From positions 2,108,001-2,172,000 of the forward strand of contig NZ_CP048411.1 of assembly GCF_019355055.1 (NCBI RefSeq): a DNA stretch of 64,000 nt. Reading direction: 5' to 3'. This DNA comes from Pseudomonas sp. MTM4. Lineage in GTDB: Bacteria > Pseudomonadota > Gammaproteobacteria > Pseudomonadales > Pseudomonadaceae. The position numbers and the translations under genes are program-made. Below, piece by piece: positions 49,877-59,219 of the stretch. Position 1 is the first letter of the stretch, and every line of letters starts with the position of its first letter. A model generated the notes under the pieces. It did no database searches and had not been told where the DNA came from. It saw only the letters and a program-made list of their open reading frames with translations.

Positions 49877-50689
49877 TCATGGCTGCAACACCGAAGACAC
49901 CAGCAGCTGCGAATAAGGGTGCTGCGGGTCGTCGAGAATCTGGTCAGTGAGGCCGGTTTCCACCACCCGTGAACGGCGCATGACCATCAACCGATCGGCC
50001 AGCAGCCGCGCCACGGCGAGGTCGTGGGTGACGATCACCACCGCCAGGTCCAGCTCATGCACCAGCCCGCGCAACAGGTCGAGCAGACGCGCCTGCACCG
50101 AAACATCGAGACCGCCGGTGGGTTCGTCCATGAACACCAGACGCGGTCCGGAAACCAGGTTGCGGGCGATCTGCAGGCGCTGCTGCATGCCGCCTGAGAA
50201 GGTGCGCGGCAGGTCATCGATGCGCGCCGGGTCGATCTCCACCTGGCTCAGCCAGTCCAGCCCGGCCTGGCGCAACTGACCGTAGTGGCGCTGCCCCTGG
50301 GCCATCAGACGCTCGCCAATGTTGGCGCCGGCCGAAACGCCCATGCGCAGGCCATCGCGCGGATTCTGCTCGACGAAGCCCCATTCGGTGCGCAACAGGC
50401 TGCGACGCTCCGCCTCGCTGGCGGCGTAGAGGTCGAGCCAAGCGCCATCCCGGCCGCGGTAGCTCACCGAACCCCGGTCTGGCGGGCAGCGCCCGGACAG
50501 CAGGCTGAGCAGCGTGGATTTGCCGGAGCCGGACTCACCGACGATCCCCAGTACCTCACCGGGATAGAGATCGAAGTCGACGCCCTGGCAGCCGGTGTCC
50601 GGCCCATACAGGCGAGTCAGCCCGCGTACCGACAGCAATGGCTGGTCGAGGCGGCTGGCAGGTTGTTGCAGATCGAGCGCGGCGTTCAT
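49877..50689 (-). CDS. phnK: PhnK, ABC-type ATPase of the C-P lyase complex
   Basis: A 270-residue ABC-fold protein that binds the PhnGHIJ core through PhnJ. Walker A GESGSGKST, signature FSGGMQQRLQIARN and MDEPTGGLDV are intact. The start ATG 50689 overlaps the phnJ stop by 4 bp; the frame is open to 50830 but that part lies within phnJ. It resembles oligopeptide-type ABC ATPases in its C-terminal extension (DPQHPYSQLLVSS), as is usual for PhnK. Confidence 0.95.
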   Translation of the reverse strand: MNAALDLQQPASRLDQPLLSVRGLTRLYGPDTGCQGVDFDLYPGEVLGIVGESGSGKSTLLSLLSGRCPPDRGSVSYRGRDGAWLDLYAASEAERRSLLRTEWGFVEQNPRDGLRMGVSAGANIGERLMAQGQRHYGQLRQAGLDWLSQVEIDPARIDDLPRTFSGGMQQRLQIARNLVSGPRLVFMDEPTGGLDVSVQARLLDLLRGLVHELDLAVVIVTHDLAVARLLADRLMVMRRSRVVETGLTDQILDDPQHPYSQLLVSSVLQP

Positions 50690-51567
50690 TCGGCGGCCTC
50701 CTGGGCGTCGCGGCGTTGCGTGCAGTAGTCGGTATCGGAGCAGACGAAGCGCTTGGTGCCGGCGTCGTCGACGATGAGCTCGTCGAGGTAGGAGCTGTCG
50801 CTGCCGCAGAAAGCGCAACAGTGATCCCACGCCTGGATCGCGAAGGGGTGATCCTCGAAATCCAGGCTGCGCACGTCGGTGTACGGCGGCAGCGCATAAA
50901 GGCGCTTCTCGCGGCCGGCACCGAACAGCATCAGCGCCGGGCTCATGTCCAGTTTCGGATTGTCGAATTTGGGAATCGGCGAGGGATCCATCACGTAGCG
51001 ACCGTCCACCGTCACCGGATAGGCGTAGCTGGTGGCGATATGGCCGAAGGTGGCGATGTCCTCGTAGAGCTTGACGTGCATGACCCCGTAGTCCTCCAGG
51101 GCGTGCATGGTCCGCGTCTCGCTTTCCGAGGGTTCGATGAAGCGCAGCGGCTCCGGGATTGGCACCTGGAAGACCATGATCTGGTCGTTGCGCAGCGGCG
51201 TTTCCGGGATTCGGTGGCGGGTCTGAATCAGCGTTGCTTCCGGCGTGCGGGTGGTGGTGGCGACGCCCGCCGTGCGTGCAAAGAAGCGGCGGATCGACAC
51301 CGCGTTCGTGGTGTCGTCGGCGCCTTGGTCGATCACCTTGAGCACGTCCTCGGCGCCGAGGATGGCGGCAGTCAGCTGCATGCCGCCGGTACCCCAGCCG
51401 TAGGGCAGCGGCATTTCGCGACCACCGAAGGGCACTTGGTAACCCGGAATCGCCACGGCCTTGAGCAGGCCACGGCGGATCATGCGTTTGGTCTGTTCGT
51501 CGAGATAGGCGAAGTTGTAGCCCTGTTCCGTCGCGCCGGGCTGACGTTCAGTGACAGTCATGTTCAT
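50686..51567 (-). CDS. phnJ: PhnJ, radical SAM C-P lyase catalytic subunit
   Basis: A 293-residue radical SAM enzyme that cleaves the carbon-phosphorus bond of ribose-1-phosphonate-5-phosphate. The iron-sulfur cysteines (CCAFCGSDSSYLDEL at about 248-262) and the later CSDTDYC (Cx5C) match the spacing known for PhnJ, whose last cysteine is implicated in the thiyl-radical mechanism. N-terminal conserved segments: NFAYLDEQTKRMIRRGLLKA and PLPYGWGTGGMQLTA. ATG 51567 overlaps the phnI stop (ATGA). An open extension to 51918 lies inside phnI and is not coding. Confidence 0.97.
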   Translation of the reverse strand: MNMTVTERQPGATEQGYNFAYLDEQTKRMIRRGLLKAVAIPGYQVPFGGREMPLPYGWGTGGMQLTAAILGAEDVLKVIDQGADDTTNAVSIRRFFARTAGVATTTRTPEATLIQTRHRIPETPLRNDQIMVFQVPIPEPLRFIEPSESETRTMHALEDYGVMHVKLYEDIATFGHIATSYAYPVTVDGRYVMDPSPIPKFDNPKLDMSPALMLFGAGREKRLYALPPYTDVRSLDFEDHPFAIQAWDHCCAFCGSDSSYLDELIVDDAGTKRFVCSDTDYCTQRRDAQEAAE

Positions 51568-52676
51568 GCGCGGCGCTCCTCGGCGTTGGCTTCGGGCTGG
51601 GCCGTAACGGTCTCCTCGACCGGTGCACGGCGCAGCTTGCGAATCAGCTCCAGTTCGGACTGGAAGTCGACGTAATGGGGCAGCTTGAGGTGCGAAACGA
51701 AGCCACCGGCCTCGACGTTGTCGCAGTGCATCAGGACGAACTCTTCCTGCTGCGCCGGGCCCTGCACCGTCTCGCCGTACTCGGCGCCACGCAGCGCGCG
51801 GTCGACCAGGGCCATGCCCATCGCCTTGCGTTCGGCGTAACCGAAGGCCAGCCCGTAGCCGCGGGTGAACTGCGGGTTGACGCCCTGCCCGCCGACGAAC
51901 TGGTTGACCATCTCGCACTCGGTCACTTCGATGTCCCCCAGCGGTACGGCGAAGCCCAGCTCCGGCGGCTCCATCCAGACCTCAACCTGACCGATACGGA
52001 TTTCACCGGCGAAGGGATGATTACGGCCATAGCCGCGCTGAGTCGAATAGCCCAGCGCCAGCAGAAAGCCCTCATCGCCTCGGGCCAGCGCTTGCAGCCG
52101 TTGGGCGCGATCGCTGGGGAATTCCAGAGGCTCGCGGGTGATATCCGGCACGGCCTGATCGCCGCCGCGCTCGGGTTTCATCAAGCCTTCCTTGGCGAGC
52201 AGGTCGAGCACTCGCGGGCAGGCTGCCAGCGTCGCTTGCGGGTCGCTCTCCGGGCCGGGATGTTCGCCTTCGGCCAGTAGGCTGAAGTCGAGCAGACGAT
52301 GGCTGTAGTCGAAGGTCGGGCCGAGCAGCTGGCCACCCGGCAGATCCTTGAAGGTCGCCGAGATGCGGCGGTTCGGGCGCATCTCAGCGGTTTCCAGCGG
52401 CACGCTGTTGCCAAAGCGCGGCAGCGTGGTGCGATAGGCGCGCAGCAGGAAGATCGCTTCGAGCAGATCGCCAGCCGCCTGTTTGATCGCCAGCGCAGCC
52501 AGTTCCTCATCGAACAGCGAGCCTTCGGCCATGACCCGCGCCACCGCCAAGGGCAGTTGCTGGCGAATCTGGTTGACGCTCAATTCGGGCAAGGCGGTGT
52601 CGCCGCGGCGCTTTTTCGCCAGCAGGCGGTGAGCATTGTCGATGGCCTGTTCGCCACCTTTGACGGCTACATACAT
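51564..52676 (-). CDS. phnI: PhnI, C-P lyase core subunit
   Basis: A 370-residue C-P lyase core subunit (alpha-D-ribose 1-methylphosphonate 5-triphosphate synthase subunit) that displaces adenine from ATP with the phosphonate. It starts MYVAVKGGEQAIDNAHRLL, a family hallmark, and continues with the conserved GYGRNHPFAGEIRIGQVEVW and VTECEMVNQFVGG segments. ATG 52676 overlaps the phnH stop by one base (TGATG), indicating translational coupling. Confidence 0.96.
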   Translation of the reverse strand: MYVAVKGGEQAIDNAHRLLAKKRRGDTALPELSVNQIRQQLPLAVARVMAEGSLFDEELAALAIKQAAGDLLEAIFLLRAYRTTLPRFGNSVPLETAEMRPNRRISATFKDLPGGQLLGPTFDYSHRLLDFSLLAEGEHPGPESDPQATLAACPRVLDLLAKEGLMKPERGGDQAVPDITREPLEFPSDRAQRLQALARGDEGFLLALGYSTQRGYGRNHPFAGEIRIGQVEVWMEPPELGFAVPLGDIEVTECEMVNQFVGGQGVNPQFTRGYGLAFGYAERKAMGMALVDRALRGAEYGETVQGPAQQEEFVLMHCDNVEAGGFVSHLKLPHYVDFQSELELIRKLRRAPVEETVTAQPEANAEERRA

Positions 52677-53275
52677 CAGGCGACCTCCTCTATCGATGGC
52701 GCGATGCGGGTGCTGCGGGGCAAGCCGAGCACGGTCTGGTCGGCGGCGAAGAACAGGTCCAGCCCGCGGGGGAAATCATTGCGGGCGGCGCGCTGCTGCC
52801 AGAACGCGGCCGGCACCGGCAGGCTCACCTCGCGCTGGCCGAGAATGCCGGGGCCGCTCCAGCTCAACGTCGAGCCACTGTCGAGGCCATCGAGCTGGAC
52901 CAGCAGCGTGCAGGACTGGTCGGGGAAACGTTCGCTACCCGTGCAGAAACCGGACAGGTCATCCAGCGCCTGCGCGTCGAGCAATGCGAACTCGGCCGTT
53001 TCGCGCTCAGCAACGATCGGGCACCCACAATGAAATGCCAGGTTGGTGCGCACCGTCGGCGTATCGAAGGCGGGCGCCAGCCACAACCGCGTCTCGCCAT
53101 CGAGCAGGCTCAGGCACAAGGCGTAAGTCGCCGACGCCAGCGGATCGAGGGCCGGAACAGCAATCAGCGGCTGCGCCAGGCCGGGCTCGGCGAGGGCCTT
53201 GAGCGCGGCGCGGAAAATACGCTGGCTGTCCAGCACCTGATCATCGAGTGCCGCGTGCAACAGGTTTGCGCTCAT
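52676..53275 (-). CDS. phnH: PhnH, C-P lyase core subunit
   Basis: A 199-residue PLP-transferase-fold subunit of the PhnGHIJ core, without its own known catalysis. The family start LDSQRIFRAALKALAEPG and the C-terminal FPRGLDLFFAADQTVLGLPRSTRI are clear. ATG 53275 overlaps the phnG stop by one base (TGATG). Confidence 0.95.
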   Translation of the reverse strand: MSANLLHAALDDQVLDSQRIFRAALKALAEPGLAQPLIAVPALDPLASATYALCLSLLDGETRLWLAPAFDTPTVRTNLAFHCGCPIVAERETAEFALLDAQALDDLSGFCTGSERFPDQSCTLLVQLDGLDSGSTLSWSGPGILGQREVSLPVPAAFWQQRAARNDFPRGLDLFFAADQTVLGLPRSTRIAPSIEEVA

Positions 53276-53727
53276 CAGTCCTCTCCTCTCACCAGGGTGA
53301 AGAATTCCACTTTGCTGCTGGCCGTCTCGGCGTCCTGCGCGGCGCGGCGGGTTGCCTGTGCAGCCGCCAGCGGTGCGATCAGTTGCTGCTGCCAGCGCGC
53401 CTGATCGCGCCCCTGCAAATGCGCGTCGGCCAGCGCGGCCAGTTCGGCGTGACGCTTGTCGCGCCCGGCCACGTAGCTGTAACCGGTGCGGCCGTCGCCC
53501 AGACGCACGACGCAGCGGGTCACACTCATCTCGCCCAGGTTGAACGCGGCGCCAGTGCCGCCCATGCGACCGCGGACCAGGGTCATGCCGATCTCCGGCG
53601 CCCGCACCATTTGGTACTCGATGTCCTTGAGTGCAGCCTCGTAGCGCGTCAGCTCATCACCGGCACGGGCAAGCACGCCCATCCAGCGCTGGCGAGTGGC
53701 TATTTCTGGGGTCATGCGCGTCTCCAT
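53275..53727 (-). CDS. phnG: PhnG, C-P lyase core subunit
   Basis: A 150-residue subunit of the PhnGHIJ core, recognised by MVRAPEIGMTLVRGRMGGTGAAFNLGEMSVTRCVV and GYSYVAGRDKRHAELAALADA. ATG 53727 shares one base with the phnF stop (TGATG); ATG 53715 is an alternative start. It follows the repressor-like phnF, as in E. coli. Confidence 0.95.
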   Translation of the reverse strand: METRMTPEIATRQRWMGVLARAGDELTRYEAALKDIEYQMVRAPEIGMTLVRGRMGGTGAAFNLGEMSVTRCVVRLGDGRTGYSYVAGRDKRHAELAALADAHLQGRDQARWQQQLIAPLAAAQATRRAAQDAETASSKVEFFTLVRGED

Positions 53728-54431
53728 CAGGTAGCGACCTGGTACTGGAAGCGGTCGGCTCGGCTGGTCGATAACGACAGCTCCACCGGCCGCCCGGCCA
53801 GGTCATGGGAAAGGGTGAGTACGGTCAGCAGCGGCGCATGGCGCGGCATCAGCAATTGGTCGGCCTCATTGGGCGTGGGCAGCCGTGCGCCAATCAAGCT
53901 AAAGGCGCGGCTCAGCGGCAGTTCGCGCTCGGCCAAGTAATGGCGCAGCGAGCCGCCGTTGTATTCGGCCAGTAGCGACTGGCGGCTGGCACAGAAACGG
54001 TGGCGAATCAGACTCACCGGCTGCTCGTCGAGCAGACGCAGGGTGTGCAGCTCCAGCAGCGACGCGCCTTCGTCCAACTTGAGGTGTTCGGTTTCTTCGA
54101 CGGTGGCCGGACGCAGTTGGCGCTGCAGCAGGCGAGCCTGGACGCCGAGCCCCTGCGCCGACAACGACTCGCTGTAAGCGCTGCCCGCCGCCAGCGGGTA
54201 GATCAACGGCCGCTCCAGTACCCGTGTGCTTCTGCCCTGCTGGCGCAGCACCCGGCCCTCGCTGACCAGTTCGTCGATGGCGCGGCGCAGCGTGTGTCGA
54301 TTCACCGCGAAACGTGTCGCCAGCTGAACCTCGCCGGGCAGCTGGTCGCCCGGCTGCAGATGACGCAATTCATCGCGCAGCTGGGCGGCCAGTTGCAGGT
54401 ATCGCGGCTGCGGTTGTCTAGACATGTGCAT
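53727..54431 (-). CDS. phnF: PhnF, GntR/HutC-family regulator
   Basis: A 234-residue regulator: an N-terminal GntR winged helix (PRYLQLAAQLRDELRHLQPGDQLPGEVQLATRFAVNRHTLRRAIDELVSEGRV) and a C-terminal UTRA ligand domain (ASLLELHTLRLLDEQPVSLIRHRFC). It probably represses or tunes phn genes in response to a pathway metabolite. The start could be ATG 54431 or 54425; neither has a strong ribosome site. It lies between phnE and phnG, 35 bp after phnE. Confidence 0.93.
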   Translation of the reverse strand: MHMSRQPQPRYLQLAAQLRDELRHLQPGDQLPGEVQLATRFAVNRHTLRRAIDELVSEGRVLRQQGRSTRVLERPLIYPLAAGSAYSESLSAQGLGVQARLLQRQLRPATVEETEHLKLDEGASLLELHTLRLLDEQPVSLIRHRFCASRQSLLAEYNGGSLRHYLAERELPLSRAFSLIGARLPTPNEADQLLMPRHAPLLTVLTLSHDLAGRPVELSLSTSRADRFQYQVAT

Positions 54432-54466
54432 GGCTAAAAAAAGACGCGCGCGGCGTCCCTCTCCGG

Positions 54467-55261
54467 TCAGATGAACAATTTGCGCAAGCGCTGGGAAACG
54501 ATGTCGATCACGCTCACCACCGCCACGATGACGATCAGCAAGGCGCAGGTCTGGCCGAACTGGAAGCCGCGAATGGCTTCCCAGAGGATCACCCCGATGC
54601 CGCCGGCACCGACCATCCCCACCACTGTTGCCGAGCGCACGTTGGATTCGAAGCGATACAGCGCGTAGGAAATCCACAGCGGCAGCACCTGCGGAATGAC
54701 GCCGAAGATGACTTCCTGCAGGGCGCTGGCGCCAGTGGCCCGCACACCCTCTACCGGGCCCGGCTCGATGGCCTCCACCGCTTCGGCAAAGAGCTTGGCG
54801 AGCACGCCGGTGGTGCCGACGAACAGCGCCAGCACACCAGCGAACGGCCCGAGACCAACCGCGACGACGAAGAGCATGGCGAAGACCATTTCATTGATCG
54901 AACGGCAGGCGTCCATCACGCGCCGGACCGGCTGATAGACCCACCAGGGCACGATGTTCTCGGCGCAGAGAATGCCCAGCGGGATCGCGCAGAGGATCGC
55001 CAGCACCGTGCCCCAGAGGGCGATCTGCACGGTGACGATCATCTCCGTCAGGTACAGCTCCCAGTTGCTGAAGTCCGGCGGAAAGAAGTCAGCGGCGAAG
55101 GTCGCCATATTGCCGCCGTCGCGGATCAGCGCCAGCGGATTCATTTCGGCGCCTTGCCAGGACCAGCCCAGCACTGCCAGGAACAGCCCCCAGCCAATCA
55201 GCTTGAACCACGAGCGTTTCTGCGGTGCAGCAACGGCGGTATGTGCGGTAAGAGAAGTCAT
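54467..55261 (-). CDS. phnE: PhnE, phosphonate ABC transporter permease
   Basis: A 264-residue inner-membrane permease with about six hydrophobic segments and the ABC-permease motif [37 protein letters not shown]. Together with PhnC and PhnD it imports phosphonates. ATG 55261 has GGAG 5 nt upstream; the longer frame to 55297 adds no membrane segment. It lies 51 bp after phnD. Confidence 0.96.
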   Translation of the reverse strand: MTSLTAHTAVAAPQKRSWFKLIGWGLFLAVLGWSWQGAEMNPLALIRDGGNMATFAADFFPPDFSNWELYLTEMIVTVQIALWGTVLAILCAIPLGILCAENIVPWWVYQPVRRVMDACRSINEMVFAMLFVVAVGLGPFAGVLALFVGTTGVLAKLFAEAVEAIEPGPVEGVRATGASALQEVIFGVIPQVLPLWISYALYRFESNVRSATVVGMVGAGGIGVILWEAIRGFQFGQTCALLIVIVAVVSVIDIVSQRLRKLFI

Positions 55262-55312
55262 GGTTGCTCCGGCAAACAGAAGTCGGCCGCCGTTCACGCG
55301 GCGGCCAGCGGA

Positions 55313-56323
55313 TCAGCCCGCCGTGGCGGCTGCGGTTTTCTGCTCGATCTCAGCCATGCGCTGCTCAAGCGCCGCAAGCTGGGCGTCCAGCTCCTTTAGT
55401 TGAGCCTGCTTGTCGCTTTCGTCGAGCTTGCTGTTGTTGGCAACTTCGCTGCGCTGCTTGAACAGCTCCAACTGGCGAATCGGTAGCAGCTGATCGTCAT
55501 CGGAGGCGCGGAACTTGCCCCACTGCAGGTCAGCCAACACGTCCTTCTCGCCGGGCTTGTCACCGTAGGTCATGAAGAATTCGCGGATGCCGGCCTTGGT
55601 CGCTTCCGGCAGATTCTTGCGCCAGACCATGGGATCGGCAGGGATCAACGGCGAGGTCCAGATGACCTTGAGCTGAGCGGCCTTCTCCGGCGCGGTCAAT
55701 TCCAGGCGCTCCATGCCTTCGTTGTTGAAGGTGCCAACGTCGACCTGCTTGTTGGCCACCGACAGGGCGTTCACTTCGTGGCTGCCGTTGAGCGAGCGCT
55801 TGAAGATCTTGTTGGCGTCCACCTTGTTCTTGGCAAAGACGTAATAGCCCGGCACCAGATAGCCCGAGGTGGAGTTCGGATCGCCGTTGGCGAAGGTCAG
55901 GTTGGCGGCGTCCTTGAGCATGTCGTCGACGGAGTCGATGGGGCTGCCCTTGTGCGCTACCAGCAGGCTGTAATAGCCCTGAGCGCCATTGGAGGCGACG
56001 GTTTGAGCGAAGATCTCGCCGCCGGCGCGGTCCACGGCTTCCATTGCGGACTTGTTGCCGTACCAGGCCAGATCGACCTTATCGAAGCGCATGCCCTGGA
56101 TGATGCCGGCGTAATCCGGTGCGAAGAACGCGTTGATCTTCATCCCGGTGCGCTCGCTCATGGCGGCGAGGAACGGGTCCCAGACAGCTCGCAGATTCTG
56201 CGACGACTCGGTGGAAATGATGCCGAAGTTCAGTTCCTTGCCATCATCCGCGTGGGCGCCGCCCAGCAGCGAGCCGGTCAGCAAGGCAGAGGCGGCAAGG
56301 ACGCGGCCAATACGATTGAACAT
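55313..56323 (-). CDS. phnD: PhnD, phosphonate-binding periplasmic protein
   Basis: A 336-residue solute-binding protein with a signal peptide (MFNRIGRVLAASALLTGSLLGGAHA). It has the PhnD core ELNFGIISTESSQNLRAVWDPFLAAMSERTGMKINAFFAPDYAGIIQGMRF, GYYSLLVAHKGSPIDSVDDM and the DPNSTSGYLVPGY phosphonate-anchoring segment. The last 40 residues form a charged heptad-like coiled coil (ELDAQLAALEQRMAEIEQ). AGGAG lies 8 nt before ATG 56323; upstream in-frame ATG at 56362 would precede the signal peptide. Confidence 0.96.
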   Translation of the reverse strand: MFNRIGRVLAASALLTGSLLGGAHADDGKELNFGIISTESSQNLRAVWDPFLAAMSERTGMKINAFFAPDYAGIIQGMRFDKVDLAWYGNKSAMEAVDRAGGEIFAQTVASNGAQGYYSLLVAHKGSPIDSVDDMLKDAANLTFANGDPNSTSGYLVPGYYVFAKNKVDANKIFKRSLNGSHEVNALSVANKQVDVGTFNNEGMERLELTAPEKAAQLKVIWTSPLIPADPMVWRKNLPEATKAGIREFFMTYGDKPGEKDVLADLQWGKFRASDDDQLLPIRQLELFKQRSEVANNSKLDESDKQAQLKELDAQLAALEQRMAEIEQKTAAATAG

Positions 56324-56387
56324 GGAAAAGCTCCTGTCAGAGATAGACGCTTTGGTTGGCATGACGTGGGATCAAGGGAAGTGGTGC

Positions 56388-57233
56388 TCAGGCCTTGGCC
56401 AGGCTCAGCGTGCGGAGCTGTGCAGGCGCCGCTGCGGCAGGCGAGCGGGCCTGATCGGAAAACAGAAGATTGGCGTCTAGATCAGCGCCGTAGAGATCGT
56501 TGAGAAAGCGGCCATCGAGGTCGGCACAAGCGCCGTCGTAATGGATGCGGCCATCCTTGAGTGCCACCGCTCGGCGGCAGTAACGCAGCGCGTAATCAAC
56601 TTGATGCAAGGTCACCACCACGGTTTTGCCGTCGCGTCGGTTGATGTCAGCCAGGATGTCCATGACCTTGCGAGCGGATTCAGGGTCGAGCGAGGCGATC
56701 GGCTCGTCCGCCAGGATCACCTCGGCCTGCTGAGTCAGCGCCCGGGCGATGGCGACCCGCTGCTGCTGACCGCCAGAGAGTGTGGAAGCGCGCTGCTCGG
56801 CACGATGTGCTAGCCCCACACGCTCCAGCGCCGCCAGCGCCTGCTGCTTCTGCTCGGCGGTGAACATGCCCAGAGAGCCGCGCCAGCGCGGCATGCGGCC
56901 AAGAAAGCCCAGCAGCACGTTGTCCAGCACGCTGAGGCGGCTGACCAAGTTGAACTGTTGGAAGATGTAGCCGATGTCCGCGCGCAACCGCCTCACGTCG
57001 GCGTTCAGGCGTCCCGCCGACTGCACTTCACGACCGAGCACCTGGATGTTGCCACCACTGCGATCACAGCAGGCCAGGCCGGCGATGTGCCGCAGCAGTG
57101 TGGACTTGCCGGAACCGGACGCGCCGATCAGCGCCACCATCTCGCCCGGCTGCACGGACAGCGCCAGATCATGCAGGGCACGCTTGCCTGCGAAAGTCTT
57201 GTTCAGACTGTCGACACGGATAACTGCACTCAT
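56388..57233 (-). CDS. phnC: PhnC, phosphonate ABC transporter ATP-binding protein
   Basis: A 281-residue ATPase with Walker [14 protein letters not shown], signature [15 protein letters not shown] and Walker [17 protein letters not shown]. It energises PhnDE. It is the first gene of the phn operon; GGGAG lies 7 nt before ATG. A Pho-box-like repeat lies 101 bp upstream, fitting phosphate-starvation control by PhoB. Confidence 0.96.
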   Translation of the reverse strand: MSAVIRVDSLNKTFAGKRALHDLALSVQPGEMVALIGASGSGKSTLLRHIAGLACCDRSGGNIQVLGREVQSAGRLNADVRRLRADIGYIFQQFNLVSRLSVLDNVLLGFLGRMPRWRGSLGMFTAEQKQQALAALERVGLAHRAEQRASTLSGGQQQRVAIARALTQQAEVILADEPIASLDPESARKVMDILADINRRDGKTVVVTLHQVDYALRYCRRAVALKDGRIHYDGACADLDGRFLNDLYGADLDANLLFSDQARSPAAAAPAQLRTLSLAKA

Positions 57234-57333
57234 GGACCGTCTCCCTCATCGAGAACGACGGCAGCCCCTTGTTGGCCGCCGTCTGATGAGGCATGACCTT
57301 AGGGCCGGCTAATGTCGCTTCGGTGAACGGTCT

Positions 57334-57351
57334 ATGACGGTTTGATGACTT
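57334..57351 (-). promoter_or_regulatory. Pho-box-like repeat upstream of phnC
   Basis: On the minus strand AAGTCAT-CAAA-CCGTCAT: two 7-bp direct repeats 4 bp apart, as in the PhoB consensus CTGTCAT-N4-CTGTCAT with three mismatches. It ends 101 bp before the phnC ATG. Confidence 0.6.
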
Positions 57352-57438
57352 GTCTAAACAGGCGAGACGGGCTTCGGAACTCGCCTGCCGAAGCACGCCG
57401 TCTAGCCCGCGGCGCGGCGTCGACTGGCCGTTCGCCGC

Positions 57439-57849
57439 CTATTTCGGGATGCCATTCACCTGATCGCCGATACCAGCCCGGTGCTGACTAAACCAACCCT
57501 GATTGACCTCAAGCGCATAACGCGCCGGCTCGCGCGAGCAGCGGATCGCTGTGCTCAACGGCTCCAGATCGATCACATCGACGATGCGCCCCTGCTCATC
57601 CATAAAGGCAGCCGTCAGCGGCAGCGGCGTGTTCTTCATCCACAGGCAGTGACGGCGAAAGTCGTCGAAGCGAAACAGCATGCCGCGGTTTGCCGCCAGC
57701 TCGGTGCGCTCCATCAGACCGCGTTCGCGCTCGGCTGCTGAACGGGCGTATTCGGCCTGAAGCCGTGCATCGCCCACACGCAGATCGAGTAGAGGTTCGG
57801 CGCTGGCAAACGAGGGCAGCAGCATCAACGACAGCAAGGCGGCACGCAT
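57439..57849 (-). CDS. DUF192 family exported protein
   Basis: A 136-residue secreted protein: signal peptide MRAALLSLMLLPSFASA, then the DUF192 core with RGLMERTELAANRGMLFRFDD, LWMKNTPLPLTAAFMDEQGRIVDVIDLEP and the C-terminal YALEVNQGWF. Function of the family is not established. I chose ATG 57849 (GGAG 8 nt upstream, at the signal peptide) over ATG 57876, which overlaps the antiporter stop. It follows the antiporter by 23 bp, so the two are probably co-transcribed. Confidence 0.9.
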   Translation of the reverse strand: MRAALLSLMLLPSFASAEPLLDLRVGDARLQAEYARSAAERERGLMERTELAANRGMLFRFDDFRRHCLWMKNTPLPLTAAFMDEQGRIVDVIDLEPLSTAIRCSREPARYALEVNQGWFSQHRAGIGDQVNGIPK

Positions 57850-57872
57850 ATGAATGGCTCCAGGCAGGTTCA

Positions 57873-59156
57873 TCAATGAGCCGCTCCGTGCGGGTCCGTC
57901 GCAGCTGGCTGCGAGCCATGCAGCGAACGCACCAGCGGCCCGACCGTCAGGCCCTGCAAAAGAATCGAGACCAGTACGACGATATAGGTGAGGCTCAGCA
58001 ACAGATCCCGTTCCTCTCCCAGCGGCAACGACAGCGCGAGCGCCACCGAGACGCCACCACGCAGGCCGCCCCAGGACAGGATGCGGATGGTGCCGCGGGT
58101 GATCTGCCGATCCGTGATGCCGTAAATTTTACGCAGCGTGACGATCATCGGTGCCACGGTAAGCACGCGCGATAGCAGCACCGCGCCGCCCAGCAGCATC
58201 GCCGCCACCGCGTGCAGCCAGCCAAACGGCAGGATCAGCAGTTCGAGACCGATAAGCGCGAACAGCAACGCATTGAGGATTTCGTCGATCAGTTCCCAGA
58301 AACCATCAACGTAACGCCGCGTGCTGTCGCTCATCGCCTTCTTGCGGCCCTGATTACCAATGATCAGGCCGGCCACCGCCATGACGATAGGCGCCGAAAC
58401 GTGCAGATGAGTCGCCAGCGCCGAGCCGCCGAACACCAGCGCCAGGGTCAGCATCACGGATGGCTGATGCTCATCGACCTTGCTCAGCAGATAGAACACA
58501 CCGAAGCCCAGCACGACCCCCAGCACGATGCCGCCGACCGCCTCCTTGGCGAAGAGCAGGCCGAAGTCGGCAAGGCTCGGTTCCTGGCCAAGGCTCAACA
58601 CGCCCAGCAGAATGCTGAACAGCACCACCGCGGTGCCGTCATTGAACAGCGATTCGCCAACTATGGTGGTCTGTAGCGGTTTCGGCGCGCCGCTAGTCTT
58701 GAGGATGCCCATCGCCGCGATCGGATCGGTCGGGGAGATAAGCGCACCGAACAGCAGGCAATAGATGAACTCGATGTGCCAGCCGAACAGCCCGAAAATA
58801 TTGAACGCGAGCCAACCCACCACCAGGGTGGAAAACAGCACGCCACCGGTGGCCAGGATGCCAATGGGCCATTTGTAGCTGCGCAGGTCGTCGAGGTTGA
58901 CGTGCAAGGCGCCGGCGAACAGCAGTGCCGGCAGAAACCAGGTCATCAGTACGGCGGAGAAATCGATCTGCTTGACGATCTGCTGCATTTCGGTTTCAAG
59001 CACCGGATAGCCCAACGCCGAGAAACCCAGCGCGATAAGCGACAGGACTAGCGCTGTCAGCATCACCCCGATGGTTGGCGGCAGCTTGATGAAGCGGTAA
59101 TTGACGTAAGTAAAGAAGGTCGTCAGCGCAATGAACGCCGCCGCTAGGTCGAGCAT
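57873..59156 (-). CDS. Na+/H+ antiporter, CPA1 family
   Basis: A 427-residue membrane protein with about twelve helices and the CPA1 core: FGALISPTDPIAAMGILK (with the ion-binding aspartate), IVGESLFNDGTAVVLFSIL, and SWGGLRGGVSVALALSLP with the conserved arginine. It exchanges Na+ (or K+) for H+ across the inner membrane and may serve pH or salt homeostasis. There is no cytoplasmic regulatory extension. It is upstream of the DUF192 gene on the same strand. Confidence 0.94.
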   Translation of the reverse strand: MLDLAAAFIALTTFFTYVNYRFIKLPPTIGVMLTALVLSLIALGFSALGYPVLETEMQQIVKQIDFSAVLMTWFLPALLFAGALHVNLDDLRSYKWPIGILATGGVLFSTLVVGWLAFNIFGLFGWHIEFIYCLLFGALISPTDPIAAMGILKTSGAPKPLQTTIVGESLFNDGTAVVLFSILLGVLSLGQEPSLADFGLLFAKEAVGGIVLGVVLGFGVFYLLSKVDEHQPSVMLTLALVFGGSALATHLHVSAPIVMAVAGLIIGNQGRKKAMSDSTRRYVDGFWELIDEILNALLFALIGLELLILPFGWLHAVAAMLLGGAVLLSRVLTVAPMIVTLRKIYGITDRQITRGTIRILSWGGLRGGVSVALALSLPLGEERDLLLSLTYIVVLVSILLQGLTVGPLVRSLHGSQPAATDPHGAAH

Positions 59157-59219
59157 CGGAAAACTCCAGCCAGTTCGTAGCGGGCCATCTTAGCGATTCG
59201 CCGGGCAGTTACGCGGGCG

